Source: Aequorivita capsosiphonis DSM 23843 (GTDB lineage Bacteria; Bacteroidota; Bacteroidia; Flavobacteriales; Flavobacteriaceae). Taken from it: DNA of 64,000 nucleotides. The position numbers and the translations under genes are program-made. Below, piece by piece: positions 27,142 to 35,925 of the stretch. The notes beneath the pieces are model-generated. The model saw only the letters and a list, made by a program, of their open reading frames with translations, was not told where the DNA came from and did not search any database. The stretch covers positions 207,940 through 271,939 of the forward strand of contig NZ_KE386850.1 in assembly GCF_000429125.1 (NCBI RefSeq), in the 5' to 3' direction. The stretch's first letter is position 1; each line of letters begins with the position of its first letter.

Positions 27142-28215
27142 ATGAACATCACATTAAAAGAACTTAAAGACATCCGTTCGGAAAATTGTATCACTATTAT
27201 TGCAACTACACATAGAACAAAGCCTGATTATCTCAATGACGGTTTACGTGTCAAAAACTTGATTAAGGAAGCTGAGGACAGATTGCTAGCTGATACGACC
27301 AAGCGAGATGCAAAAGGTTTAGTTGAAAAGCTAAATAAGCTTGCTTCCGAAATTGACCATAGCCAAAACCTGGAAAGTTTGATGCTTTTTGTGAACGATA
27401 AGGTTGCTGAATATACGCGCTTACCTATAAAAGTTGAAGATCGCGTGGTTATTGACGAAACCTTTGCCACTCGTGATTTGGTACGCGCCATGCACTTGGA
27501 GACTCATTATTATATTTTGGTGTTGAGTCAAGAGAAAATCAGATTAATTGAAGCGATGAACGATAAGATTGTTCAGGAATTTGGTAAACCATTTCCGTTT
27601 GAGAACACCCAATTCTTTTCTAAAAATCGCGCTGCTAATGCCATTGCTTCCAAACAGACCAGTTTGATAGCGGAATATTTTAATCAAGCAGATAAAAAGC
27701 TAAATGAACTAAGAAAAGGGAATCCGTTGCCAGTGCTGATTTGTGGTCTTGAGGAGAATCACAATGAATATATGAAAGTTGCAGATAAAAAACCTAGTAT
27801 TTTCAATGTGTTTTTAGATAAAAACAAAATCAATGAACCATCACATGCTATTGTGGAAGAAGCTTGGGCGGTAGTGAAGGATTATGTGTTGAAAATGAAT
27901 AATGAACGGAAAGAGGAGTTGCGAAAAGCCGTTGGTGAAAATAAATTCCTAAGCGACACCAATGAAATTTGGAATGCTATTTCTGAAGGGAAAATACAAA
28001 CGCTTTTTATTGAGCAAGGCCTGTTTCAACCCGCCGTGCTGAAAGAGAATGAAATTGTTTATGTTGCTGATAAAGAACGAAATGACACGGGAGTGATTGA
28101 TGATATTTATGACGAAATGATTGAAGCCAATATGGACTTTGGTGGAGATGTGGTGTTTCTTCCAGAAGGGGAGTTGTCCAAGTTTAATGGTTTTGGAGCG
28201 GTAACAAGATATTAG
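27142..28215 (+). CDS. Bacterial aeRF1-like protein (baeRF family, Balon-related)
   Basis: A 357-residue soluble protein that I recognise as one of the bacterial archaeo-eukaryotic release-factor-like (baeRF) proteins. The N-terminal domain starts 'LKELKDIRSENCITIIATTH' and is followed by a mid-domain 'FATRDLVRAMHLETHYYILVLSQEKIRL'-type strand/helix pattern (split across about 115-140). A C-terminal eL8-like part ends 'GGDVVFLPEGELSKFNGFGA'. One member, Balon, binds the ribosomal A site during hibernation and stress. Ribosome binding here is inference. Possible Crp/Fnr-type control and a large structured element just after the stop are noted separately. Confidence 0.65.
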   Translation: MNITLKELKDIRSENCITIIATTHRTKPDYLNDGLRVKNLIKEAEDRLLADTTKRDAKGLVEKLNKLASEIDHSQNLESLMLFVNDKVAEYTRLPIKVEDRVVIDETFATRDLVRAMHLETHYYILVLSQEKIRLIEAMNDKIVQEFGKPFPFENTQFFSKNRAANAIASKQTSLIAEYFNQADKKLNELRKGNPLPVLICGLEENHNEYMKVADKKPSIFNVFLDKNKINEPSHAIVEEAWAVVKDYVLKMNNERKEELRKAVGENKFLSDTNEIWNAISEGKIQTLFIEQGLFQPAVLKENEIVYVADKERNDTGVIDDIYDEMIEANMDFGGDVVFLPEGELSKFNGFGAVTRY

Positions 28216-28650
28216 CTTTTCAAATAACTCAAACTCGTTGTGCATATTGATGAATATCATTCAATTTTGGTGAGATTTCATTTTTTTTACCTCTTATCCG
28301 CCTACGGCGGAAGAACTTGAAATTTCATCGGTATTCCCTTTAGGGTAAAAATCGATGAAATGTTCAAAATGCACAACGGGTAACTCGAATATAATTTTAA
28401 AAATGGTCTTGCTTCCTATTAGTTTTTCTCTTGGTAATAAGTTAAATAGGTAGAAACAAGGCTGAATTTTTATTGAAGGTTGTGTTCACTCGGAAAAATG
28501 AAATACTCCTAAATCCCCAAAAAGGTTCTCTGAATAGTTCCCTTCGGAATAAGCACTTTTATTGTCCATAGCGACTTCTGATTTTTCAAATTTGTCGTAA
28601 TTGTTTGCTTTTCCTTGTTTGCTTTATGGAGATTCTTAGGAGGTCACCAA
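28216..28650. other. Intergenic region with nested inverted repeats
   Basis: No protein gene is seen. 28236-28378 is a nested inverted-repeat element described separately, and the remaining 270 bp shows nothing recognisable. Confidence 0.55.
28236..28378. repeat. 143-nt nested inverted-repeat element
   Basis: The outer arms are CGTTGTGCAT (28236-28245) and ATGCACAACG (28369-28378). Inside are ATTTCATCG (28322-28330) and CGATGAAAT (28353-28361) around CCC-TTTA-GGG, and the palindrome TCCGCC-TAC-GGCGGA (28297-28311). The whole could fold into a branched RNA, or be a composite of dispersed palindromes. Confidence 0.65.
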
Positions 28651-29343
28651 TCAAATACTGGTTGGAACAGAGAGGGCAATGCTTATGTTTAGGTCCTGAA
28701 GCAAGGCTTCAGCAGTTTCCAAGGTTAGACCGCCTGCCAATACCACTTCACGGCTGCTTTGACGGGTTCTCATAGAGATCAAATAGGAACGTTGAGCCAT
28801 TTTTCCACCAAGGTATTTTCCCATTAACGCAGAAGTTGATTTGCCACCAGATACTATACCGGTCAATGGCTCTGTTGAAATACTAGACCCAACCTTTTCT
28901 TCGCCTCTTGTACTAGCTTTGTTAATATAAAGGCGCGCAATTTCCGGAAATGCCCAGGAATTTTTCCCATTGGCAAGCTCCTTGTCGGAGATTATTAGTT
29001 TCGCTGGTTTGCGATGGCGTGCGCCAATCAATAGAAAGTATAGGAACACGGGGATGAAAATCCATATAAAAAATGGCACTGGACCGGAATGTCCCGAAGC
29101 TTTATCGGTTTGGTATAACCAATTGCCAATGAGGTACAATAGAAAACAAATTAAGATAATGGTCCAAGATGGTCTTGCGGGGCTTATATCAAATACAGTT
29201 GATTTACTTGAAGTAATATGGCGTTCATACTTGGCTTTACTGCTGTTGATGAGTGTCGTAAACCATACAGTTAAACCAAGCCGCTTGGCAAAATAGATCC
29301 CAATTATCAAAAGGCTAAGTAAGATTATAGTGCCGAATGTCAT
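28651..29343 (-). CDS. Uncharacterised membrane protein
   Basis: Not recognised. The 230-residue product has an N-terminal membrane helix ('TIILLSLLIIGIYFAKRLGL'), two more helices (about residues 58-75 and 90-108, 'FFIWIFIPVFLYFLLIGA') and a cytoplasmic or periplasmic C-terminal domain of about 120 residues. That domain resembles PH-like membrane-protein tails ('LIISDKELANGKNSWAF', then 'LISMRTRQSSREVVLAGGLT'). It stands alone between long intergenic stretches. Confidence 0.7.
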   Translation of the reverse strand: MTFGTIILLSLLIIGIYFAKRLGLTVWFTTLINSSKAKYERHITSSKSTVFDISPARPSWTIILICFLLYLIGNWLYQTDKASGHSGPVPFFIWIFIPVFLYFLLIGARHRKPAKLIISDKELANGKNSWAFPEIARLYINKASTRGEEKVGSSISTEPLTGIVSGGKSTSALMGKYLGGKMAQRSYLISMRTRQSSREVVLAGGLTLETAEALLQDLNISIALSVPTSI

Positions 29344-29844
29344 AATCTATTTTTTAAGTAATCAATGGACTATCCGAAATAATGGATGAGAATCCAGACA
29401 TTTAAAGAAAAATCCATTAAAGGTAAATTAAAAATTTGAAATAACAATGTGATATTTAATTAGTTGTGCTCAATTCCATTTGTGTCCAATTTAAATATTA
29501 CAAAATTCTGTTGAGTCAAAAATAACAGGTATTTAAAATATTTTTATTAAGTGACTGGCTATTGAGTTTACCCTTGAAATTTAACGTTTAAAAAGTATGC
29601 TTAATTGATTTAGACTAATTATCAGGCTATTAGGGAGCTAATCTTTTGTCTTACGTCCCTGCCTGCCGGCAGACTGGTTTCAGTCTCGATAGCTAACGGG
29701 ACGGTCTTAAATCTTAGTCGGGCACAACTAGTTCAATTCATAAATGCAAAACTTTTGTTGTTTGGGACTATCGTAAGGTTGTTCGCGAAATACCTCAATA
29801 CCTCATTAACCTAATAACTTATTCATCCAATAATCCTTTCATAA
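29344..29844. other. Intergenic region with palindromic and word repeats
   Basis: No gene is seen. It holds CTTACGTCCC and the CTGCCGGCAG palindrome, followed by a perfect AGACTG-GTTT-CAGTCT hairpin (29663-29686). Near 29790-29815 lie degenerate repeats of 'AATACCTCA' and 'TTAACCTAATAAC'. Confidence 0.55.
29663..29686. repeat. Palindrome plus hairpin intergenic element
   Basis: CTGCCGGCAG (29663-29672) overlaps by two bases AGACTG-GTTT-CAGTCT (29671-29686). Related CGGCAGGCAG sequence lies at 52780-52790. Confidence 0.6.
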
Positions 29845-30738
29845 TTAATACAAAGACAAGCCTACACCAAAAGTGGTTTGGTTGTGATTGTAGTCTATCA
29901 AACTTTCGCCATAACCCGTAAAAACCTGGGCGTGGAATTTTAGGTTTTTAAAGAAACGATACGAATAATCCAGTCTTGCACTGCCACGATTTTTTGAGCC
30001 GTCGCGCAAGGAATGGCGCGTGGCCAATTCAAAGTTGTGGTTTCCTAAATCATAACTAAAGGTCAGTTCCGCCCGGCCTATATAATCTTGAATATCCGGG
30101 TTGTCATCTTTATTATCGTCTTCGGGCAGTCGGATCCAGGGTTTTAAAACGATTTGTAACTTATTTACTTCCCAGCCAAACCGGAACATTACCCGATTCC
30201 AACTTCTACTCAGCGGGTTTGATCGGCCATTGCTTTGATGGTCCACTCCAACCCCTGCGAAAACACCCTTAAAATTTCCGATGCGATAAGGCGTGCCAAA
30301 AATTATAAAGGCTTCGGGTTGATAATTTGTTTCTCGAAACGGCCGGGAAAGTGTGTTGTTATAAAGTTGCCAACGCGAGCTTTGACTATAGGCACCCCAA
30401 ACATCACCTCCTAGTTTATCTCCTAAAACATTGTGTAATATTTTTGTTTTAAAACTTAGCTGAAAAACCAGTTCAACCGGGTTATAAGGAATGGATACTG
30501 GAACTACGTTTTTTGGATTTCCGCTAACGGGCTGTTTATTTACGTTGGTTGAATAGTTTGCGAATAAAATATATACAGGCTTATAAGGTAGTATTTTAAA
30601 TTCAACTTCTTTTGAGAGGGAGGTTGAGTCTAGTTGCCACTTTTCTGGTAGCGTTTGATAGCTATTAACATCTTGAGCCACAGCAATAGAAGGAAGAACA
30701 GTAAAGAGTATCGAAAAAAATAAAATGTAATATTTCAT
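29845..30738 (-). CDS. pldA: Outer membrane phospholipase A
   Basis: A 297-residue exported beta-barrel protein (signal peptide to about residue 21, 'SIAVAQ'). It carries the OMPLA active-site motif 'DHQSNGRSNPLSRSWNR': His167, Ser169 and Asn181 have the same spacing as the E. coli triad H142, S144 and N156. The enzyme hydrolyses phospholipids mislocalised to the outer leaflet of the outer membrane, needs Ca2+ and acts as a dimer. A barrel-type C-terminus ends 'TFGVGLSLY' with a terminal aromatic. A -7 element lies at 30756-30763. Confidence 0.93.
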   Translation of the reverse strand: MKYYILFFSILFTVLPSIAVAQDVNSYQTLPEKWQLDSTSLSKEVEFKILPYKPVYILFANYSTNVNKQPVSGNPKNVVPVSIPYNPVELVFQLSFKTKILHNVLGDKLGGDVWGAYSQSSRWQLYNNTLSRPFRETNYQPEAFIIFGTPYRIGNFKGVFAGVGVDHQSNGRSNPLSRSWNRVMFRFGWEVNKLQIVLKPWIRLPEDDNKDDNPDIQDYIGRAELTFSYDLGNHNFELATRHSLRDGSKNRGSARLDYSYRFFKNLKFHAQVFTGYGESLIDYNHNQTTFGVGLSLY

Positions 30739-30755
30739 GAGGAATAATTGGAGAG

Positions 30756-30763
30756 CAAAGATA
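30756..30763 (-). promoter_or_regulatory. Candidate -7 element of pldA
   Basis: The minus strand reads TATCTTTG, an exact TAnnTTTG match, 18 bp before the pldA ATG. Confidence 0.4.
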
Positions 30764-30855
30764 GATTTTGAATAATAAAGCTGATGTTAAGATTTCTTTA
30801 TAATTTTCTGTAATAAATTAGTTTTTTAATTCATTCACTTTTAAGCCAACTTACC

Positions 30856-30863
30856 TATTTTTG
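30856..30863 (+). promoter_or_regulatory. Candidate -7 element of the DUF808 gene
   Basis: TATTTTTG matches the consensus exactly, 20 bp before the ATG at 30884. It is divergent from pldA. Confidence 0.4.
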
Positions 30864-30883
30864 TTCAATTCTAAAAAAAACCT

Positions 30884-31762
30884 ATGGCTTCAGGAATCTT
30901 TGCAATACTCGATGATATAGCAGCATTATTGGATGATGTGGCCATGATGAGCAAGGTGGCGGCCAAAAAAACGGCCGGGATTTTGGGTGATGATTTGGCT
31001 GTAAATGCAGAGAAAGCATCTGGATTTGCTTCTTCACGTGAGATTCCAGTGTTGTGGGCTATTACAAAAGGTTCCTTTTTAAATAAACTCATTATTTTGC
31101 CAATTGCCTTTTTGCTAAGTGCTTTTTGGCCAACAGGTGTAACGATTATCTTAGTGTTGGGAGGCCTTTATTTGGCTTATGAAGGCGCCGAAAAAATATA
31201 CGAATTAATTTTTCCACATGCTCATGCCCAAGAGAAATTTACCGACGAAGGATTGACAGAAAGTGAAATATTGGCAATTGAAAAATCAAGGGTCAAAGAT
31301 GCTATTCTAACAGATTTTATTCTTTCCGTAGAAATCGTAATCATTGCTTTGGGATCTGTTGTTGGTCAGCCGCTTGTTTCACAAATTATTGTGGTCAGCT
31401 TAATTGCAATTGTGGCTACCGTTGGTGTTTATGGCATTGTAGCTCTTATTGTTCGTATGGATGAGGTGGGCTATAAACTGATAAAAAGCAGTAAAAAAGA
31501 AAAGAGCTTTAAAAAATCCTTTGGACTTCTGATGGTTCAAGCGTTGCCCAAGATTATTAAGAGTTTAAGCGTAATCGGGACTATTGCCTTAATCTTGGTT
31601 GCGGGTGGAATATTTGTTCATAATCTGGATTTCTTCCATCATTTGCTACCAAAACTTCCCTCCTTTATTCCTGAGTTTATTGTTGGATTGGCGGTTGGTT
31701 TTATTTGTTTATTGGTGGTTTTGGGTTTTAAAAAGGTTTGGACGCTTTTTAAGAAAGATTAA
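30884..31762 (+). CDS. DUF808 (YedI-like) inner membrane protein
   Basis: A 292-residue protein that begins 'MASGIFAILDDIAALLDDVA', the DUF808 signature, followed by 'KKTAGILGDDLAVNAEKASGF' spread over residues 29-49. About six membrane helices follow ('LIILPIAFLLSAFWPTGV', 'VIIALGSVVGQPLVSQIIVV', 'GTIALILVAGGIFVHNL', 'FIVGLAVGFICLLVVLGF'). The family is widespread but its function is unknown. Length is normal. Confidence 0.9.
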   Translation: MASGIFAILDDIAALLDDVAMMSKVAAKKTAGILGDDLAVNAEKASGFASSREIPVLWAITKGSFLNKLIILPIAFLLSAFWPTGVTIILVLGGLYLAYEGAEKIYELIFPHAHAQEKFTDEGLTESEILAIEKSRVKDAILTDFILSVEIVIIALGSVVGQPLVSQIIVVSLIAIVATVGVYGIVALIVRMDEVGYKLIKSSKKEKSFKKSFGLLMVQALPKIIKSLSVIGTIALILVAGGIFVHNLDFFHHLLPKLPSFIPEFIVGLAVGFICLLVVLGFKKVWTLFKKD

Positions 31763-32067
31763 GAAGATCTAAATTCAAAAACTTCCTTTTAACAAAAGTT
31801 GATTATTTCCTTCCATCGAACCGTTTCAAAAGCTATTCTGCTGTGGTGGACTGCATATACTATCCGGTTTCCTAAGCGGAAACATTACTTCTACGGGACA
31901 ACAACCAAAAACTTCAATTAATTTTTTCATATAAGTTATTGATAATTAGTTTTATAAAAAATACATTATGATTGTTTTATCTTCTTTACGGTATTCCGTA
32001 AAATTAAAATCGGGAAGCTTCGTATCGTTGAAAATCTATTAATTAACACTAACTAATTTTATTTATT
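31763..32067. other. Intergenic region before the four-gene exported-protein operon
   Basis: No gene is seen. A weak inverted repeat GTTTCC-N5-GGAAAC lies at 31867-31883. The rest is AT-rich leader sequence, with no exact TAnnTTTG element next to the start. Confidence 0.5.
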
Positions 32068-33288
32068 ATGAAGAAATTACTTTTTCTTAGCTTGTTTTTA
32101 TGTTTTAATTTCAGTGTTTTCAGTCAAGAGGAAAGCAGTTTGGACGACTACAAACGTAGTTCCCTTTACACTTTTATGATTTCAGATTTACAACAAGAGC
32201 ATAGCCAAACAATTCAGGATGCTTTTGCTGCGTACCCAATCCCTGACAAATTTAATGACCATAATAGCCAATTGAGAATGTTACCAAAATTGGTTGATGA
32301 AAACCTGTCAAAAAAGGAGTTAAAGGAACTTCAAAAAGATTCAATTACTCAGTTTCTTTCCAATAAAGCCATAGCAAAAGCAATGGTGGCCAAATGGTTT
32401 AACAGAAGTGAGAATGGCGGCTTTAATATGGAGTTGATCGCTTCAAGAGGTTCTTATAATGCATCAGATATAGATATAAAAGTTGCTAAGCAGAGTGAAC
32501 GTGGATTAGCTATGATTGCTGATGCAGGCGAAGAACTGCTAAAAAACACTTTTGTAGTGGTTAATAACTTTAAGTATACCAATAAAGAAGAAGTTGCCAA
32601 AAAAGCAACTGGTCTTTTATCCGCGGTTTCTTCAACAGCTTCGGCTGCAGGAGTTGGAGGCGTGAGTATAGCTGCCGATGCCGCTAGTTTAGGAGTTGGA
32701 GTAATGGGTAAGGGTTATGTGATCAAGACGGATGCCCATTTATACAAACTTGTCTGGAATGAAGAGGTTGCAGCTATTTTCTACAACGACTATTGGACGG
32801 AGGACGAAAATATAGATGCCGAAAGAGTTGCTGCATTTGAGAATTCAGATATTTTTCAACTGGAGTATGTGGGTACTGAGACGGCTTGGGCTGATTTGCA
32901 GAGTACAGCATTTACTAAGAAATCAGATACTGAGTTGATTACAATTGCAACTAGAAAAGCTACAGACGCCGTTATTGCCAAATTGCAAAGAGCTTATGAG
33001 GTTTTCCGTACAAAGACTCCATTGTTGAGTGGTGATCCGCTATCTGCCAAAATAGGATTGAAGGAAGGTTTGGAAAAGGGTGATAAATATGAAGTCCTAG
33101 AACAGATAATTAACAAGGAAGGAAAAACTGAATATAAAAAGGTAGGGGTTATAAAAGTTGAGAAAAAAATGATTTGGGACAACCGCTATTTGGCTGATGA
33201 AGAAAACCCTTCGGAACTGGAGTATACAACTTTTAGCGGCTCGAAAAATAAATATTATTCGGGAATGCTTATTAGACAAATTAACTAA
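32068..33288 (+). CDS. Exported protein of unknown function (operon gene 1 of 4)
   Basis: Not recognised beyond a Bacteroidota conserved type. The 406-residue product has a signal peptide ('LFLSLFLCFNFSVFSQ'). Residues about 85-130 hold 'AKWFNRSENGGFNMELIASRGSYNASD', seen as two adjacent motifs. A small-residue stretch at about 195-225 ('ATGLLSAVSSTASAAGVGG') could be a membrane-inserting or flexible segment. 'DAHLYKLVWNEEVAAIFYND' follows. No catalytic motif is visible. The next gene starts 15 bp downstream. Confidence 0.8.
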   Translation: MKKLLFLSLFLCFNFSVFSQEESSLDDYKRSSLYTFMISDLQQEHSQTIQDAFAAYPIPDKFNDHNSQLRMLPKLVDENLSKKELKELQKDSITQFLSNKAIAKAMVAKWFNRSENGGFNMELIASRGSYNASDIDIKVAKQSERGLAMIADAGEELLKNTFVVVNNFKYTNKEEVAKKATGLLSAVSSTASAAGVGGVSIAADAASLGVGVMGKGYVIKTDAHLYKLVWNEEVAAIFYNDYWTEDENIDAERVAAFENSDIFQLEYVGTETAWADLQSTAFTKKSDTELITIATRKATDAVIAKLQRAYEVFRTKTPLLSGDPLSAKIGLKEGLEKGDKYEVLEQIINKEGKTEYKKVGVIKVEKKMIWDNRYLADEENPSELEYTTFSGSKNKYYSGMLIRQIN

Positions 33289-33303
33289 ATACAACCAAAA
33301 TTT

Positions 33304-33828
33304 ATGAAACGTTCTTATCTATTATTTACGATTGTATTCATGCTTTTCGCAAATTTCGGCGCTCAGGCTCAATGGAAAAAAGGAAAAGCTCACAAAGACA
33401 CCACGATTTGGCGTTACGACATTGAATGTGAGGGTGTAGCGAAACAAGGAGCCAAACTAGTTAAAGTTTGGTCTTACTCAAAAAATCCAAAACATGCCAT
33501 TGCAAGCGCCATGCGGAATGCGGTCCATGGAATCATTTTTAATGGCTATGCAGGTGGTGGCCAAGGATGTACTTCGCTTCAACCATTGCTTAAGGATCCA
33601 TCTATTGCAGAGGAACATGAGGCGTTTTTTGATGCCTTTTTCGAAGAGGGAGGTGAGTATTTAAAATACGTGTCCGCCGCAACCGATGGTAGTATTGCTC
33701 CGGGGGACCGATTGAAGGTTAGCAGGCGCGAATATAAAATCGGGGTTATGGTGAATGTGATGTACGATCAATTGCGCAAAAGACTCGAAAAAGAAAATAT
33801 TGTCAAATCACTCACCAGTGGGTTTTAA
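33304..33828 (+). CDS. Exported protein of unknown function (operon gene 2 of 4)
   Basis: A 174-residue exported protein (signal peptide 'FTIVFMLFANFGAQA'). The mature part has 'WRYDIECEGVAKQGAKLVKV', a Gly-rich turn 'NGYAGGGQGC' and 'SRREYKIGVMVNVMYDQLRK'. The two Cys residues (in 'DIECEG' and 'GQGCTS') could form a disulfide. Its alternation of a strand-rich middle and a terminal helix recalls CsgG/LPP20-like periplasmic domains, but that is only a fold-level impression. It lies 13 bp before the next gene. Confidence 0.78.
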   Translation: MKRSYLLFTIVFMLFANFGAQAQWKKGKAHKDTTIWRYDIECEGVAKQGAKLVKVWSYSKNPKHAIASAMRNAVHGIIFNGYAGGGQGCTSLQPLLKDPSIAEEHEAFFDAFFEEGGEYLKYVSAATDGSIAPGDRLKVSRREYKIGVMVNVMYDQLRKRLEKENIVKSLTSGF

Positions 33829-33841
33829 AAATTTTATAGAA

Positions 33842-34798
33842 ATGAAAGAATCAAAATTAATATTTTGTTTAGTTGCGCTTTTCAGCTTTACTATTGTCTT
33901 CGGACAGGCCAAGAAACCTACTTTAATGATAGTTCCAAGTGATGCTTGGTGTATCCAAAATGGATATTCAATGACTTTTGAGAATCAAGGTTCAACTGAA
34001 AAGATTGCTGATTATAAAAGGGCTTTTCAGGAAAACCCAGAAGTTTTGCAGGTAATAAGCCAAATAAATGGGATGATGGCAGATCGCGGTTTTCCTCTTA
34101 AAAATATGGAATCGGTTATAAAAACTATATCATCAAACAGTGCGGAGGATAATTTGAGACAATCTAAAACGTCTGGATCTGAAATAGCCGAAAACCCAAT
34201 TGATGAATTCAAAAAGGCCGCGAAGGCAGATATAATCATTCAACTTACTTGGACGGTTAACAAAACGGGACCTAAAAAATCCATCAATTTCAACCTTCAG
34301 GGATTGGATTCCTATACGGACAAACAGATAGCTACAGCAACAGGAACCGGAGCTCCTTCTTTTTCTGCAGAAACACCTGTCCTCCTTTCTGAGGCGGTGC
34401 TTTCGCATATGGATAACTTTACGAACTCATTGCAATCGCATTTTGACGATATGTTTGAAAACGGACGTGAAATAATAGTTCGCATTCAAAAATGGGATGA
34501 TTGGGACGGTGATCTAGAGACAGAATACGGTGGCGGCGATGAGCTTGGATTCGTTATTGAGGACTGGCTTCAGGAAAACACGGTAAAGGGCCGCTTTAAC
34601 ACAACTGATATGACTGAGAACATGGCTCTTTTTGAGCAGGTTCGAATTCCATTGTTCAATGACAGAGGAAATGCCATTGATGCGAGACGATATGTAAGGG
34701 ATCTTAGTAAATTCTTGAGCAGTGCCCCATATAATATTTCAAACAAGCTTGTTATGAAAGGACTAGGACGTGCTACAATTATTTTAGGAAGTAAATAA
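33842..34798 (+). CDS. DUF6175-like exported protein (operon gene 3 of 4)
   Basis: The start at 33842 is chosen because the signal peptide ('LIFCLVALFSFTIVFGQ') begins there; an in-frame start at 33800 would overlap the previous gene. The 318-residue mature protein starts 'KKPTLMIVPSDAWCIQNGY' and includes 'AAKADIIIQLTWTVNKTGPK', 'NFNLQGLDSYTDKQIATATG' and 'IIVRIQKWDDWDGDLE'. This matches the DUF6175 type of Bacteroidota exported proteins as I recall it. The pattern 'name a parameter, resolve the fraction, bind the sum' of LPP20/LpoB/CsgG-like assembly factors is suggested by the beta-alpha arrangement. No function is known. Confidence 0.72.
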   Translation: MKESKLIFCLVALFSFTIVFGQAKKPTLMIVPSDAWCIQNGYSMTFENQGSTEKIADYKRAFQENPEVLQVISQINGMMADRGFPLKNMESVIKTISSNSAEDNLRQSKTSGSEIAENPIDEFKKAAKADIIIQLTWTVNKTGPKKSINFNLQGLDSYTDKQIATATGTGAPSFSAETPVLLSEAVLSHMDNFTNSLQSHFDDMFENGREIIVRIQKWDDWDGDLETEYGGGDELGFVIEDWLQENTVKGRFNTTDMTENMALFEQVRIPLFNDRGNAIDARRYVRDLSKFLSSAPYNISNKLVMKGLGRATIILGSK

Positions 34799-34809
34799 AA
34801 GACCAAATT

Positions 34810-35745
34810 ATGAAAAAATTATTTTTTACAATATGTTCACTTTTTGCAATAGCGATAGGTACAACACAAAACAGCGATTCCAATATTGCATTGGGTACTT
34901 ATATACCCTATGAAATGGAACAGGTGCCCGCCGCTGCCAGACAAATTCTGGAGACTAAATTGGGACAAATGGTTACCAAAAACGGTATCAGTGATGTTTC
35001 CTATAATTCACGATTCATCATCACTCCCAACGTGTCTGTAATGAGCAAAGATGTAATAGGGTCTGCACCCCCAAAAATAGCGCTTAACCTGGACGTTACG
35101 CTTTATATAGGCGATGGCCTAAATGGCACGCTGTACACGAGCAAAAGCTTTAATGTAAAAGGAGTGGGCTCCAATGAGACCAAGGCCTATATTGCGGCCA
35201 TAAAAAACATGAAAACCAATAGTGAGAACGTTCAAGTATTTGTGACGGAAGGAAAGCAAAAGATAATTGATTTCTTTAACAACAACTGCGAACTGATCCA
35301 AAAGGAAGCAAATACCTTGGCCAATCAAAATCGATATGAAGAAGCGCTGGGACTATTAGTGAACGTTCCCGTGAACAGTACGTGTTATGATAAAGTGGGA
35401 AAGAGTTTAAAAACGATGTATCAAAAAACCATAGATCGTGATTGTCAATTAATATTGGCAGACGCTACGGCTATTTGGACCGCAAATCAAGACTTGGCTG
35501 CCGCAAATGAAGCCGGTGCTCTCTTGGCGCGCATTGAACCGACTTCATCTTGTTACCCCAAAGTTAAATCGCTTTATACCAAAATTGAAGGAAGGGTAAA
35601 ACAACTTAGTGATCGTCCTTGGGAGTATAAACTGAAAGTTCTGGACGCCAATATTGCCGCTGCTAAAGGGGCACGCGATGTGCTGATGGCCTATGCCAAA
35701 AACCAACCTAATACAGTAATGTACAATATTAGAGGTTGGTATTAA
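34810..35745 (+). CDS. Exported protein of unknown function (operon gene 4 of 4)
   Basis: A 311-residue exported protein (signal peptide 'LFFTICSLFAIAIGTT'). The N-terminal half ('ALGTYIPYEMEQVPAAARQI', 'GISDVSYNSRFIITPNVSVM', 'KIALNLDVTLYIGDG', 'NVKGVGSNETKAYIAAIKNM') looks like a CsgG/FlgT-type alpha-beta domain. The C-terminal half is alpha-helical with TPR-like helices ('EANTLANQNRYEEALGLL', 'AANEAGALLARIEPTSSCYP'). A strong terminator 27 bp downstream ends the operon. Confidence 0.78.
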   Translation: MKKLFFTICSLFAIAIGTTQNSDSNIALGTYIPYEMEQVPAAARQILETKLGQMVTKNGISDVSYNSRFIITPNVSVMSKDVIGSAPPKIALNLDVTLYIGDGLNGTLYTSKSFNVKGVGSNETKAYIAAIKNMKTNSENVQVFVTEGKQKIIDFFNNNCELIQKEANTLANQNRYEEALGLLVNVPVNSTCYDKVGKSLKTMYQKTIDRDCQLILADATAIWTANQDLAAANEAGALLARIEPTSSCYPKVKSLYTKIEGRVKQLSDRPWEYKLKVLDANIAAAKGARDVLMAYAKNQPNTVMYNIRGWY

Positions 35746-35771
35746 TGTTGAAGTTTGATATATGAAAATTA

Positions 35772-35807
35772 TAAGACCACGCAGAAAACAGCGTGGTCTT
35801 TTTTTAT
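35772..35807 (+). terminator. Terminator of the four-gene exported-protein operon
   Basis: AAGACCACGC (35773-35782) and GCGTGGTCTT (35791-35800) form a perfect 10-bp stem with an 8-nt loop and a run of seven T. Confidence 0.92.
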
Positions 35808-35925
35808 CATATTTATATAGAATGACCGTTGTAGCTATTTTTCAAGTCTATTTCAATAAAAAGATAGAAATGAACTTGCAGATACTTTCAATTTCACGAA
35901 ATTTGAGTCGATATTAATCTTTTCC

